Part shown: in pieces, positions 8,693-16,319 of the stretch
Layout: every line of letters starts with the position of its first letter
Position numbering within the stretch: position 1 is the first letter of the stretch
DNA from: an uncultured Fibrobacter sp.
GTDB taxonomy: Bacteria > Fibrobacterota > Fibrobacteria > Fibrobacterales > Fibrobacteraceae
DNA: 43,158 nucleotides
NCBI GenBank assembly: GCA_946405515.1
Contig: CAMJHM010000015.1
Span: 1-43,158, forward strand
Direction of reading: 5' to 3'
Made by a program: the position numbers and the translations under genes
Notes under the pieces: model-generated
The model's input: the letters and a program-made list of their open reading frames with translations, nothing else
Databases searched by the model: none
What the model was told of the DNA's origin: nothing

Positions 8693-10144
8693 CTACTGCG
8701 CTCCTTTTCCGGTCAGCACCACATATACGGTTCGAACCAGAATCTGGAAATCAAGCAGCAAACTCATGTTCTCGTAGTAATACATGTCGTACTGCAACTT
8801 GATTTGCACGTCCTCGATACTCGTATCGTAATGGTGGCGCACCTGCGCCCAGCCAGTGAGGCCCGGTTTCATCTTGAGGCGGCTGATGTAGAACGGAATC
8901 TTTTCGCGGAGCTTGCCGATGAACACGGCACGTTCGGGGCGCGGGCCGACCATGCTCATATCGCCCTTGAGCACACAGAAAATCTGCGGGAGTTCGTCAA
9001 TGCGGGTCTTGCGCAGGAACTTGCCTACCTTCGTGATGCGCGGGTCGCCTTTAGTGGCCCACTGGGCACCGAACTTTTCGGCATCGGTACGCATGGTGCG
9101 GAATTTATAAACCGTAAAGGGCTTGCCGTACAAGCCGATGCGTTCCTGCGAATAGAACACTGGGCCGCGGTCCTCGAGTTTAATCGCAATGGCCGCCAAA
9201 ATGCAAACCGGCAGCGAGCACAATCCCAAAAATGCACCAAACAAAATATCGATAATGCGCTTGACCTGCACTTGCCAAGGCGGCATCGTAAAGGCAAACA
9301 GTTCCTGCAATTCAAAGCCATAAACGAGATTCGCCTTGAACTGGCCATTCACCACACCATAAAGCTCCGGAACAATATAAATATGGAGAGGCAGTTCGCA
9401 AATCCATACAAGCACGCGCATGATCTCTTGCGGAGAGGCACTATCGTGAGCGATGATGATGCCACTGACCTTGTACTTTTTGACTAGAGCAGGCAAATCC
9501 GAATACTTACCCAGCACAGGATAACCCGCAAATTCATGGTTCATCACCTGGAAGCGTTCATCGACAAAACCGATCACTCGCTGGCCACGCGCCGGAGTCT
9601 TGGCAAGGGACTGTGCAATCTTTTGGCCTGCTTCCGTCGCACCGAGGACCAAAATGTTATTCGCACCATAACCCAGGCGCAAAAAACCGCGCAGGCACCA
9701 ATAGATAACCATGCGGAATCCGGCCACCAGTGTAAGGGCAAGGCCACCATAAATAAATATCCACGGGAATCGCGAACCGTAGAGGTAACCTTCACTCAAT
9801 GGCGAATTGGCAAAGACCTTCCCGACAAACTCCGCACCGAACAGCCCGACAATGACAAGCACAATACCCAGAGCGACGGCGCGCAGCACCCTCAAAATCT
9901 GGTGGGTACGGGACATCAAGAGCCAAGAACGATACAAGCCTGCGCAGGTAAAGAGCAAAAGCCAGCCCAAGTTGAGGACAAGGCCCATGTGCCAATATTC
10001 ATCAAACGTCTTGCTCGGGTCGAACTTATCCGCAATCCAACCACTATGGAACTGCACCCAAAAGGCCAAGGCGAAACAAATCGACAAGGCTGCAAAGTCC
10101 GAAAGGACTAAGAGGATACGTTCCAATGTGGTCGCACGGATCAT
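8693..10144 (-). CDS. Polyprenyl-phosphate sugar-1-phosphate transferase (WcaJ/exopolysaccharide initiating type)
   Basis: 483 residues. It should transfer a sugar-1-phosphate from a UDP-sugar to undecaprenyl phosphate in the inner membrane, starting exopolysaccharide or O-antigen repeat synthesis. Four to five N-terminal helices (residues 8-150) are followed by a Rossmann-like CoA-binding domain ([15 protein letters not shown], about 165-180), another hydrophobic segment after [13 protein letters not shown], and the C-terminal bacterial sugar-transferase domain with [24 protein letters not shown] and [12 protein letters not shown] good AAAGG-type ribosome site precedes the ATG. The TAG stop is immediately followed by a repeat element. 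A second initiating transferase is encoded at 11,606 on the opposite strand. Confidence 0.93.
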   Translation of the reverse strand: MIRATTLERILLVLSDFAALSICFALAFWVQFHSGWIADKFDPSKTFDEYWHMGLVLNLGWLLLFTCAGLYRSWLLMSRTHQILRVLRAVALGIVLVIVGLFGAEFVGKVFANSPLSEGYLYGSRFPWIFIYGGLALTLVAGFRMVIYWCLRGFLRLGYGANNILVLGATEAGQKIAQSLAKTPARGQRVIGFVDERFQVMNHEFAGYPVLGKYSDLPALVKKYKVSGIIIAHDSASPQEIMRVLVWICELPLHIYIVPELYGVVNGQFKANLVYGFELQELFAFTMPPWQVQVKRIIDILFGAFLGLCSLPVCILAAIAIKLEDRGPVFYSQERIGLYGKPFTVYKFRTMRTDAEKFGAQWATKGDPRITKVGKFLRKTRIDELPQIFCVLKGDMSMVGPRPERAVFIGKLREKIPFYISRLKMKPGLTGWAQVRHHYDTSIEDVQIKLQYDMYYYENMSLLLDFQILVRTVYVVLTGKGAQ

Positions 10145-10164
10145 TCAAAACCCTTTGCAAACAA

Positions 10165-11454
10165 TTAAGCGAGGAAACGGATGACCTGGCTCTTCTCGAC
10201 GATTTCGGGCAGGGCATCAATGGAGTCCACCGCCTTCGAAGCCTTGCAATCCTGAGTCTTTTCGGTGATGACCACGATGGAAACCTTACCCGGGTCGTTC
10301 ACGTTCTTCTGGATAATCGTCTCGATGGAGATGTTGTTCTCGGCCAAGACACTCGTAATCTTTGCAAGCACACCGCAAGCGTCACGAGAGGTGAAGCGCA
10401 AGTAATAGCGAGCGCTCGTCTCGGAGATGGGCACCAGCGTAGCGGAATTGTCGACGTTGAACCAGCCCATCGGGAGAGCCTTGCGGCTACCACAATCAGT
10501 AGAACGGGCCAAAGAAACGAGGTCGGCGACCACGGCAGAGGCGGTCGGGAGGCGGCCTGCACCGGCACCGGTCTGGACAGTTTCGCCCAGGTTGTCGCAC
10601 TTGAGGTAAACTGCGTTGATCACGCCGTTCACGTTCGAAAGCAAGTTCTCGTTCGAGACAAAGCACGGATGCACGCGGGCATCCACGCGGTCGCCGTCGC
10701 GGTGGTAAATACCGAGGAGTTTCACGCAGCAGCCAAGTTCCTTCGCAAAGGCGATATCCTGGGCGGTAATCTTCGAAATACCCGTCACGTGAATCTTTTC
10801 AAAGTCTACGCGCTTGCCGCTGCAGAGGCTAGCAAGCAAAGCCGTCTTGTGGGCAGAGTCGATACCTTCGATATCGAACGTCGGGTCGGCTTCGGCAAAG
10901 CCGAGCTTCTGGGCATCCTTGAGCACCACGTCGAAGTCGAGACCTTCGTCGGCCATGCGGCTGAGGATGTAGTTACAAGTACCATTGATGATGCAGCTCA
11001 GGTGTTCGACCGTCGAACCGAGCAAACCTTCCTGGAGGCTACGGATGATAGGAATGCCACCACCCACAGCGGCTTCGAACAGCACATGCAGGCCCTTTTC
11101 GGCAGCGAGCGGGAAAATTTCGTGGCCGTACTTGGCGAGGAGAGCCTTGTTCGCCGTCACCACATGCTTGCCCGAATTGAGAGCGGCCAAAATCCACTTG
11201 CGCGGCATGTTGTAGCCACCGGCCAGTTCCACGAGCACGTCGATATCGTCACCGGCAATCATTTCGTCGGCATTGGTCGAGACCTTGTAGCCCTTGGCCT
11301 TGTACGGGGCAACTTCTTCTTCGGACTTCGCGCAAATGCAGGCGAGTTCAAGTTCAACACCGAGCTTTTCCTTGTACTCGGCAATTTTCTGTTCCAGGAT
11401 CTGAATAACACCGCCACCGACGGTTCCTGTACCAATAAGTCCAATACGCAACAT
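10165..11454 (-). CDS. hom: Homoserine dehydrogenase with C-terminal ACT domain
   Basis: 429 residues. It reduces aspartate semialdehyde to homoserine for threonine and methionine. The N-terminal NAD(P) motif is GLIGTGTVGGG (residues 5-15). The catalytic domain has TANKALLAKYGHEI, EAAVGGGIPIIRSL, INGTCNYILSRM and GFAEADPTFDIEGIDSAHK, the last containing the catalytic lysine. The C-terminal ACT domain (from about residue 345, YYLRFTSRDACGVLAKITSVLAENNISIETIIQ) is typical of threonine-feedback forms. GGAG lies 7-8 nt before the ATG. It ends only 20 bp before the sugar-transferase gene on the same strand, so read-through is likely even though the functions differ. Confidence 0.97.
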   Translation of the reverse strand: MLRIGLIGTGTVGGGVIQILEQKIAEYKEKLGVELELACICAKSEEEVAPYKAKGYKVSTNADEMIAGDDIDVLVELAGGYNMPRKWILAALNSGKHVVTANKALLAKYGHEIFPLAAEKGLHVLFEAAVGGGIPIIRSLQEGLLGSTVEHLSCIINGTCNYILSRMADEGLDFDVVLKDAQKLGFAEADPTFDIEGIDSAHKTALLASLCSGKRVDFEKIHVTGISKITAQDIAFAKELGCCVKLLGIYHRDGDRVDARVHPCFVSNENLLSNVNGVINAVYLKCDNLGETVQTGAGAGRLPTASAVVADLVSLARSTDCGSRKALPMGWFNVDNSATLVPISETSARYYLRFTSRDACGVLAKITSVLAENNISIETIIQKNVNDPGKVSIVVITEKTQDCKASKAVDSIDALPEIVEKSQVIRFLA

Positions 11455-11500
11455 AGGGCGTCTCCATTTTTAAATTTTTTTCGGGAGAAAAGATAGAAAT

Positions 11501-11590
11501 TAGTAGTTAGTGGTTTGTGGTTAGTGGTTTGTAATAATGACAAAAAAAGCAACTATCTTGTTTACTAACCACTGCATACCAACCACTTTT
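11501..11590. repeat. Inverted heptad repeat in the divergent hom / sugar-transferase region
   Basis: The left arm holds five 7-mers in register (TAGTAGT, TAGTGGT and variants, 11501-11535); the right arm (11564-11590) has 7-mers such as ACTAACC and ACCAACC that are the complement of the left arm with scattered mismatches. The two arms can fold back. The sequence differs from the GACGAGA family but the 7-bp register is the same. Confidence 0.75.
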
Positions 11591-11592
11591 TC

Positions 11593-11598
11593 TACATT
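11593..11598 (+). promoter_or_regulatory. Candidate -10 box for a leaderless sugar-transferase mRNA
   Basis: TACATT followed by exactly 7 nt and the ATG at 11606; no Shine-Dalgarno is present. Confidence 0.5.
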
Positions 11599-11605
11599 TC
11601 CCTAC

Positions 11606-12778
11606 ATGGAACAAGCAAATGTCAATCCAGATATCGGCTCTATCCTCGACGAGCAGAAACTCAAGAACATTGTCTACCCGGCAAGGTTGTTCCGTGCACG
11701 CCTAAACGAGGAGTTCCAGCGTTCCAACCGTACCCGCAAGCCGTTTCTCTTTATCAAGATTTACGCGCACCAGTTCGACATTCTCGGTTGGTCCAGGCCC
11801 AACGAAATCATCACGAAGACCTGGAAAATCAGTGTGTTGACCATGTTCTCGCACCTTCGGTTCATCGACGTTCTCGGATACCTTCCCGACAGCAACGGGC
11901 TCGGTATCATCATGCTGAATTCAGACCTGACAAAACTCGAGAACATCCGCAAAGACATGCTCCACAGGCTCAACGATGCAGGCCTTATCCAGGCACTACG
12001 TCATAGCCCCAAAAAACCGATATTCAAAGCTTATCTTTACTCGGGCCTCCAAGAAAAAGAGAACCAAGAGATGAGCATTCGCATGGACGAATTCAACAGC
12101 ATGGGTGGGAGTTTCTTCTCGTTGACTCGCCTCACCATGTCGGAAATTTGGCAACACCCGAACAAGATTCGCTACAGGCGCGTCATCAAGCGTACATTCG
12201 ATCTTGTCGGCGCCACATGTGGCATCCTCCTGCTGTCGCCGCTCCTCCTGTTCTGCGCACTTGCAGTCAAGATTAGCGATCCAAAGGGCCCCGTTATATT
12301 CAAGCAGACCCGAGTTGGCAAGAACGGCAAAGAATTTACGATGTACAAATTCCGCAGCATGTATATCGATGCCGAAGAACGTAAAAAAGAACTCATGGCC
12401 CTGAACGAAACTGGCGGAAAGACATTCAAGATGAAGAACGACCCGCGCATCTACCCGTTCGGGAAAATCCTGCGCAAGTTCAGCCTCGACGAACTGCCGC
12501 AGTTGTTCAACATCATCCAAGGTTCCATGTCTATAGTGGGGCCGCGCCCGCCACTGCCTTCCGAAGTGGAAGAATACGAGCCGTGGCATCAAGTCCGGTT
12601 GTCTGTGACCCCAGGCCTTACTTGCATTTGGCAGGTGAGCGGTCGTAGCAACATCCCGTTCGAAGGGCAAATGCGCCTCGACAACAACTATATCCGACGC
12701 GATGGAAAAATAGCCGAAGATATCAAGTTGATCCTAAAGACCTTCAAGGTTGTATTCAAGGGCGACGGAGCCTATTAA
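11606..12778 (+). CDS. Sugar transferase with N-terminal GGDEF-like domain
   Basis: 390 residues from the ATG at 11606, preferred because the longer frame (ATG 11537) runs through the repeat arm and because a -10-like box sits 7 nt before 11606. Residues about 20-175 resemble a degenerate nucleotide-cyclase/GGDEF fold (FLFIKIYAHQFD, then DVLGYLPDSNGLGIIMLNSD where GG(D/E)EF would be) with no catalytic residues. Residues about 190-390 are a bacterial sugar-transferase domain: one membrane helix, PVIFKQTRVG, MYKFRSM, FSLDELPQLFN, GSMSIVGPRPP and PGLTCIWQVSGR. It should load undecaprenyl phosphate with a sugar phosphate. The front domain may sense a nucleotide or merely be structural. Its stop overlaps the convergent truA by 4 bp. 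Confidence 0.88.
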   Translation: MEQANVNPDIGSILDEQKLKNIVYPARLFRARLNEEFQRSNRTRKPFLFIKIYAHQFDILGWSRPNEIITKTWKISVLTMFSHLRFIDVLGYLPDSNGLGIIMLNSDLTKLENIRKDMLHRLNDAGLIQALRHSPKKPIFKAYLYSGLQEKENQEMSIRMDEFNSMGGSFFSLTRLTMSEIWQHPNKIRYRRVIKRTFDLVGATCGILLLSPLLLFCALAVKISDPKGPVIFKQTRVGKNGKEFTMYKFRSMYIDAEERKKELMALNETGGKTFKMKNDPRIYPFGKILRKFSLDELPQLFNIIQGSMSIVGPRPPLPSEVEEYEPWHQVRLSVTPGLTCIWQVSGRSNIPFEGQMRLDNNYIRRDGKIAEDIKLILKTFKVVFKGDGAY

Positions 12779-13527
12779 TAGTCTTTATAGATAACGTCGT
12801 GCAGGACCAAACCCTGCGGGGGAGCCCAAGTGCGTTCCCCCTTGAAGTTTTTCTCAAATATGGTCTTGACCGTCCCTTCGGGGTATCGGCCTCGGCCCAC
12901 GTCGAACAACGTTCCGACCATCGCACGGACTTGCCTGTGCAAAAACCGGTTCCCCTTGATATGGAAAACAGCGCTCCATTCGTTCAGCCGTTCCAGCCGG
13001 AACTCGCTTAACGTGCAAAGCGTAGACTTTCCGTCGTTGCGCGGAATGCAGAAGTCGATAAAGTCGTGTTCACCCAAGAAAGCGGCAGCCTCGCGTTCCA
13101 TTGCGTCCAAATTCAAGTGGAGCGAGCCGCATTCCCAGCCGAATTCGCGCATCAGCGCAACAGGGCGCGTAAAAATCGTGTACTGGTAATAGCGCATCAC
13201 TGCATCGTAACGCGCATTAAAATCGTCGGCACAGCGTTCCAAGTCACGGATGCGGATAAGCCGCTTCGTCAGGCCGTTTATAGAACGGACCGTCTTCTGC
13301 GGGTCCAACTCTCCGTCGTAGTCGAAATGGCAGCACTGGCCGCGCGCATGCACGCCCGTATCGGTGCGGCCCGAACCCACAATGCGGACCGGGGCCCGAA
13401 GCGCGATAGAAAACGCTTCTTCCAAAGAAGACTGCACTGTAACAAATTTGGTCTTGCCCGCCTCGTTCTGCTCCTGCCAGCCGTAAAACGCGCTGCCTAG
13501 GTACTCGCAACGGAAGCGGTAACGCAT
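12775..13527 (-). CDS. truA: tRNA pseudouridine synthase A
   Basis: 250 residues. It makes pseudouridine at positions 38-40 of the tRNA anticodon arm. The N-terminus MRYRFRCEYLGSAFYGWQEQ is typical, and the catalytic motif GSGRTDTGVHARGQ contains the active-site Asp. FLHRQVRAMVGTLFDVGRG near the C-terminus is also conserved. The start ATG shares one base with the TGA stop of the upstream gene (TGATG), so translation is probably coupled. The stop overlaps the convergent sugar-transferase gene by 4 bp. Confidence 0.96.
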   Translation of the reverse strand: MRYRFRCEYLGSAFYGWQEQNEAGKTKFVTVQSSLEEAFSIALRAPVRIVGSGRTDTGVHARGQCCHFDYDGELDPQKTVRSINGLTKRLIRIRDLERCADDFNARYDAVMRYYQYTIFTRPVALMREFGWECGSLHLNLDAMEREAAAFLGEHDFIDFCIPRNDGKSTLCTLSEFRLERLNEWSAVFHIKGNRFLHRQVRAMVGTLFDVGRGRYPEGTVKTIFEKNFKGERTWAPPQGLVLHDVIYKDY

Positions 13528-14543
13528 CAGTTCCCCGTTTCCTGGGATTCCTTGATGATAGCCTCGACGTGTTCCTGCGGGATTCTCAACTGCGAAGCGA
13601 TTGCCGATGCAGGGAAACCACGGCGAGTCATCTGCAAAATCTTGGCCTTCTCGGTAAACTCGCGGTCAAAACGACTCGTAGAGAGCGGCGTACGCGGAGC
13701 AGGCGTACCCTGCGGGCCACCAGTAATATTGTGGCTCTGCGCACGAATCTTCATAGTCTGTTCCCTAGTCATGCCGCGCGGAGAGCGCAACACATCGGAC
13801 AGGGACTGCATTGCCGACGTAATACGTTCCTTCGCCGTCGGGCGGAGATGCGGCCTTTCGAGGTCACTCGTCAAAATCTTGTTCTCGGGGATACCGTTCT
13901 CGTCTTCGAAGGCGACCTTCGAGGCAGGAGCCGGTTCGAGGTCCGGTTCAGCCACTGCCGGTTCGGACGGCGCAGATTCACCAGGTACACCGGGGAGCTT
14001 CACTTCGGCAACGCGCTTCTGCCTTTCCGCAAACTCGGTAGCGTCGTCTATAATCGAACGCCTCTGGGGGCGCGGGCGCGGTGGGACGAGCGTCGGGTCG
14101 TTTTCGAACCCGTTCTTGGGTTCCTTGAAACGGTGCCTGCCCGTAATGGCCGCTAGTTTCTGTGTAAGTTCCTTCTTGCCATGCCCAAGGACAAAGACTA
14201 GGACAAAGAAAATAATCCCTACGGCAGCGACACCGCCCACAATCCAAATCCATGCGCTGTTGGACAGCCCACTCTCTTCTTCGGAGCTTTCCGGTGCAGA
14301 CGGCGTCTGCATTTCGGAGAGAGCGTTCCAGCTCACCTCAAGTTCTTCACGAATCTTTATCTGCAAGTCGGGCCTCTGCGACGACTCCCAAAGCGCCATC
14401 TCCAGGGAATCAATCCTGGCTCGGGCGACCAAATAGGCTTCGGCATCAAAGTTGGCCACCCCCATAGAGGTATCCAACTTCAAATAAATGATGATGACTA
14501 GCGCCAGGACAAAAAGCACGGCGGGAGCAGTAAACTTCTTCAT
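13527..14543 (-). CDS. Two-segment membrane protein with C-terminal helix-turn-helix-like motif
   Basis: 338 residues from the ATG at 14543. A first hydrophobic segment lies at about residues 6-22 and a second at about 96-118 (WIWIVGGVAAVGIIFFVLVFVLG). Between them is a short helical, acidic region; after the second comes about 180 residues of low-complexity proline/charged linker. The last ~40 residues (KAKILQMTRRGFPASAIASQLRIPQEHVEAII) read as a helix-turn-helix of the kind found in DUF6115-like proteins. The longer frame is rejected because a TACATT box stands exactly 7 nt before this ATG. It is translationally coupled to truA. Function unknown; the HTH may bind DNA or be a protein-interaction helix. 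Confidence 0.72.
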   Translation of the reverse strand: MKKFTAPAVLFVLALVIIIYLKLDTSMGVANFDAEAYLVARARIDSLEMALWESSQRPDLQIKIREELEVSWNALSEMQTPSAPESSEEESGLSNSAWIWIVGGVAAVGIIFFVLVFVLGHGKKELTQKLAAITGRHRFKEPKNGFENDPTLVPPRPRPQRRSIIDDATEFAERQKRVAEVKLPGVPGESAPSEPAVAEPDLEPAPASKVAFEDENGIPENKILTSDLERPHLRPTAKERITSAMQSLSDVLRSPRGMTREQTMKIRAQSHNITGGPQGTPAPRTPLSTSRFDREFTEKAKILQMTRRGFPASAIASQLRIPQEHVEAIIKESQETGN

Positions 14544-14550
14544 GTTGAAA

Positions 14551-14556
14551 AATGTA
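14551..14556 (-). promoter_or_regulatory. Candidate -10 box for a leaderless mRNA (HTH membrane protein)
   Basis: On the minus strand TACATT, 7 nt, then ATG at 14543. Confidence 0.5.
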
Positions 14557-14708
14557 GAAAAAATACAACGTTGTAGAGCCCAACAGGGGCAAAAGTAGGC
14601 TAAATCGTGAAAAAAAGCCATTTTGGGGCAATTGAGAAGCCCTCAACACCTTTTTTTGAAAACTTACAAAAAGATGCCCAACGTCTTTGGGGGATACGTA
14701 TATTAATG

Positions 14709-14777
14709 TACAAGAACTCTTTGTTCTCCTCCTAACCCCAAAAATCAAATACCCCGATTCTGTCGGGGTATTTTTCG
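14709..14777 (+). ncRNA. Possible small RNA with CCTCCT linker (tentative)
   Basis: Behind a TATATT-like box (14699-14704) come a small hairpin AGAAC/GTTCT (14713-14727), an unpaired CCTCCT (14727-14732) that is complementary to a Shine-Dalgarno core, and a strong hairpin with a T-run. No -35 is visible, and the same bases could instead be the 3' end of the minus-strand GGDEF transcript. Weak call. Confidence 0.25.
14748..14777. terminator. Intrinsic terminator
   Basis: Stem ATACCCCGA/TCGGGGTAT around a TTCTG loop, followed on the plus strand by TTTTT. On the minus strand it lies about 30 bp past the GGDEF-like gene, whose transcript it may also end. Confidence 0.75.
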
Positions 14778-14808
14778 TTAGTTTCTTTAACGTAAAAAAC
14801 TGGCGCTA

Positions 14809-16200
14809 TTAACCGCCCTGCATGCTTTCGTCAATCACGACCCTGTTCATGCCAGCGTTCACGGCGAAGTTCATGGCTTCCTCGACACGGGAAAGCAATG
14901 CTTCGGCGCTGTTTTCTGCACCGGGCAAAGCAACCGTCACGCCAATGCTGAGCGTCGTCGCCAAGATGGCGTCGCCATAGGCAATCTGCAGCTGGGAAAT
15001 CTCGTAGCGGATTTTCTCTGCACGGGCACGGGTAATCTTGAAATCGGCACCGGGCATGATGATGCAAATAGCATCGCCATCGCAACGGCAGGGGATATCC
15101 TCGTAGCGGATGAATCCCGGGATGCGCTGGCCGAGTTCCCACAGCATCTGTTCCACGGCATGGCGGCCACGAGTCTTCTGGATACTGGAAACTGCGTCCG
15201 GATACATCATGATGACGCCAATCGGAGCCTTGCGGCGGCGTGCAGCCGCAATTTCGCGGCGCAGGGATTCTTCCATATAACGTTTATTGAAAAGGCCGGT
15301 CAGGGAATCGCGGATGCTGTGCTGCTGGAACCGGATGCTCATGTTCTGGTTCGCCACGTACAGCCCGAACACGGCAGCAATGACGCTCACCTTCGACTTC
15401 CACAGGTCCACAGTTTCGCCTTCGGGCAATACATCGGTCTGGACAGAGAGGATACCGAAATGTTCCTCGAAGCCTTCGATCGGGGCGCAGAAGGAAACAC
15501 CGTGCGGATGGTGGTGCAGGTGTGTACAGCCACCCGAAAGCGACGGCTTGGCAAAGTCGGTCACAACGATTTCACCCTTGTTAAAACTGGCACATTCTGC
15601 CGGCATGATGGTATCGTCGCTAATCGTGTAATCACCAAAAGAAAGAATCTTGTGGAGTTCCGTCTGGGTACCGCCATACATATAAAGTATTCCGCTAGAT
15701 TTCGGGAAGAACTTAGGCAGCACGTTTCCAAACGAGGAGACCACCTCCGAGAACGGACGGTTCTTGAGGATATCTTTGCAGAACGGGCCCCAAGCCTCGA
15801 GCGGGAAAAGGACAGGCGGCTTTTTCGGATTGAGCGCAGCGAGGGCTTCTTTGGCCGGCATTGCTCCTGGAGGCAGGTTCCTCTGGACCGGGGCTTCTGG
15901 GAATTTTTGAACAGGGGGCTTGGGAGGGAATTCCGGATTGCCGGGATTCACGACAGGCAAATACTGAGTACGCGGGCTCTGGGACTGTCTCAGGGAATTC
16001 AAAGCAGAAGAAAAATCAGCCTCGGCATTGGAAAGTTTCTTCTTGCAGATGCAGAAGAGCACGACGCCCAGCACGGAACCCCATGCACCGATGAATACGA
16101 ATTTCAGGTCCATCGAAAGGACATTTACCGGGACAAAATAGGCAGCAAGCACGCCGCCAATAAAGGCCACCAGCCAAAGGATGAAAATGACTACGCTCAT
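14809..16200 (-). CDS. Membrane GAF-GGDEF-like protein, degenerate active site with kept I-site
   Basis: 463 residues from the ATG at 16200. Two N-terminal membrane helices (about residues 3-22 and 30-50), a proline-rich linker, a GAF-like domain (about 135-290) and a C-terminal GGDEF fold starting at RDSLTGLFNKRYMEESL. The signature loop reads DGDAI instead of GG(D/E)EF, and the first metal-binding Asp of the usual DxD appears as Tyr (MMYPDAV), so cyclase activity is unlikely. The RxxD inhibitory-site motif (RYED) is kept exactly five residues before the loop, so the domain could still bind c-di-GMP as a receptor. No EAL domain follows. Location inner membrane. Function as effector is inference. 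Confidence 0.85.
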   Translation of the reverse strand: MSVVIFILWLVAFIGGVLAAYFVPVNVLSMDLKFVFIGAWGSVLGVVLFCICKKKLSNAEADFSSALNSLRQSQSPRTQYLPVVNPGNPEFPPKPPVQKFPEAPVQRNLPPGAMPAKEALAALNPKKPPVLFPLEAWGPFCKDILKNRPFSEVVSSFGNVLPKFFPKSSGILYMYGGTQTELHKILSFGDYTISDDTIMPAECASFNKGEIVVTDFAKPSLSGGCTHLHHHPHGVSFCAPIEGFEEHFGILSVQTDVLPEGETVDLWKSKVSVIAAVFGLYVANQNMSIRFQQHSIRDSLTGLFNKRYMEESLRREIAAARRRKAPIGVIMMYPDAVSSIQKTRGRHAVEQMLWELGQRIPGFIRYEDIPCRCDGDAICIIMPGADFKITRARAEKIRYEISQLQIAYGDAILATTLSIGVTVALPGAENSAEALLSRVEEAMNFAVNAGMNRVVIDESMQGG

Positions 16201-16207
16201 GTCAATA

Positions 16208-16213
16208 AATTTA
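16208..16213 (-). promoter_or_regulatory. Candidate -10 box for a leaderless GGDEF-like mRNA
   Basis: On the minus strand TAAATT, 7 nt, then ATG at 16200. It supports this start over the ATG 48 bases upstream. Confidence 0.5.
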
Positions 16214-16306
16214 CTTTTTCTAAAAAGAAAAATAGCGTTTACTTGCAAAATTTGAATAAAAAAAGGAAAAAAGCCCTCCTTTTTTATAAAAAAGCCCCTT
16301 TTTAGC

Positions 16307-16312
16307 TAAATT
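16307..16312 (+). promoter_or_regulatory. Candidate -10 box for a leaderless radical SAM mRNA
   Basis: TAAATT, 7 nt, then ATG at 16320. No Shine-Dalgarno lies between. Confidence 0.5.
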
Positions 16313-16319
16313 TACACCT

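Noticed and set aside
14446..14748. 100-codon minus-strand frame behind an AGGAGG-like word
   Set aside because: Its start has no proper spacing to the AGGAGG, it overlaps the better supported membrane-protein gene, and the protein resembles nothing.
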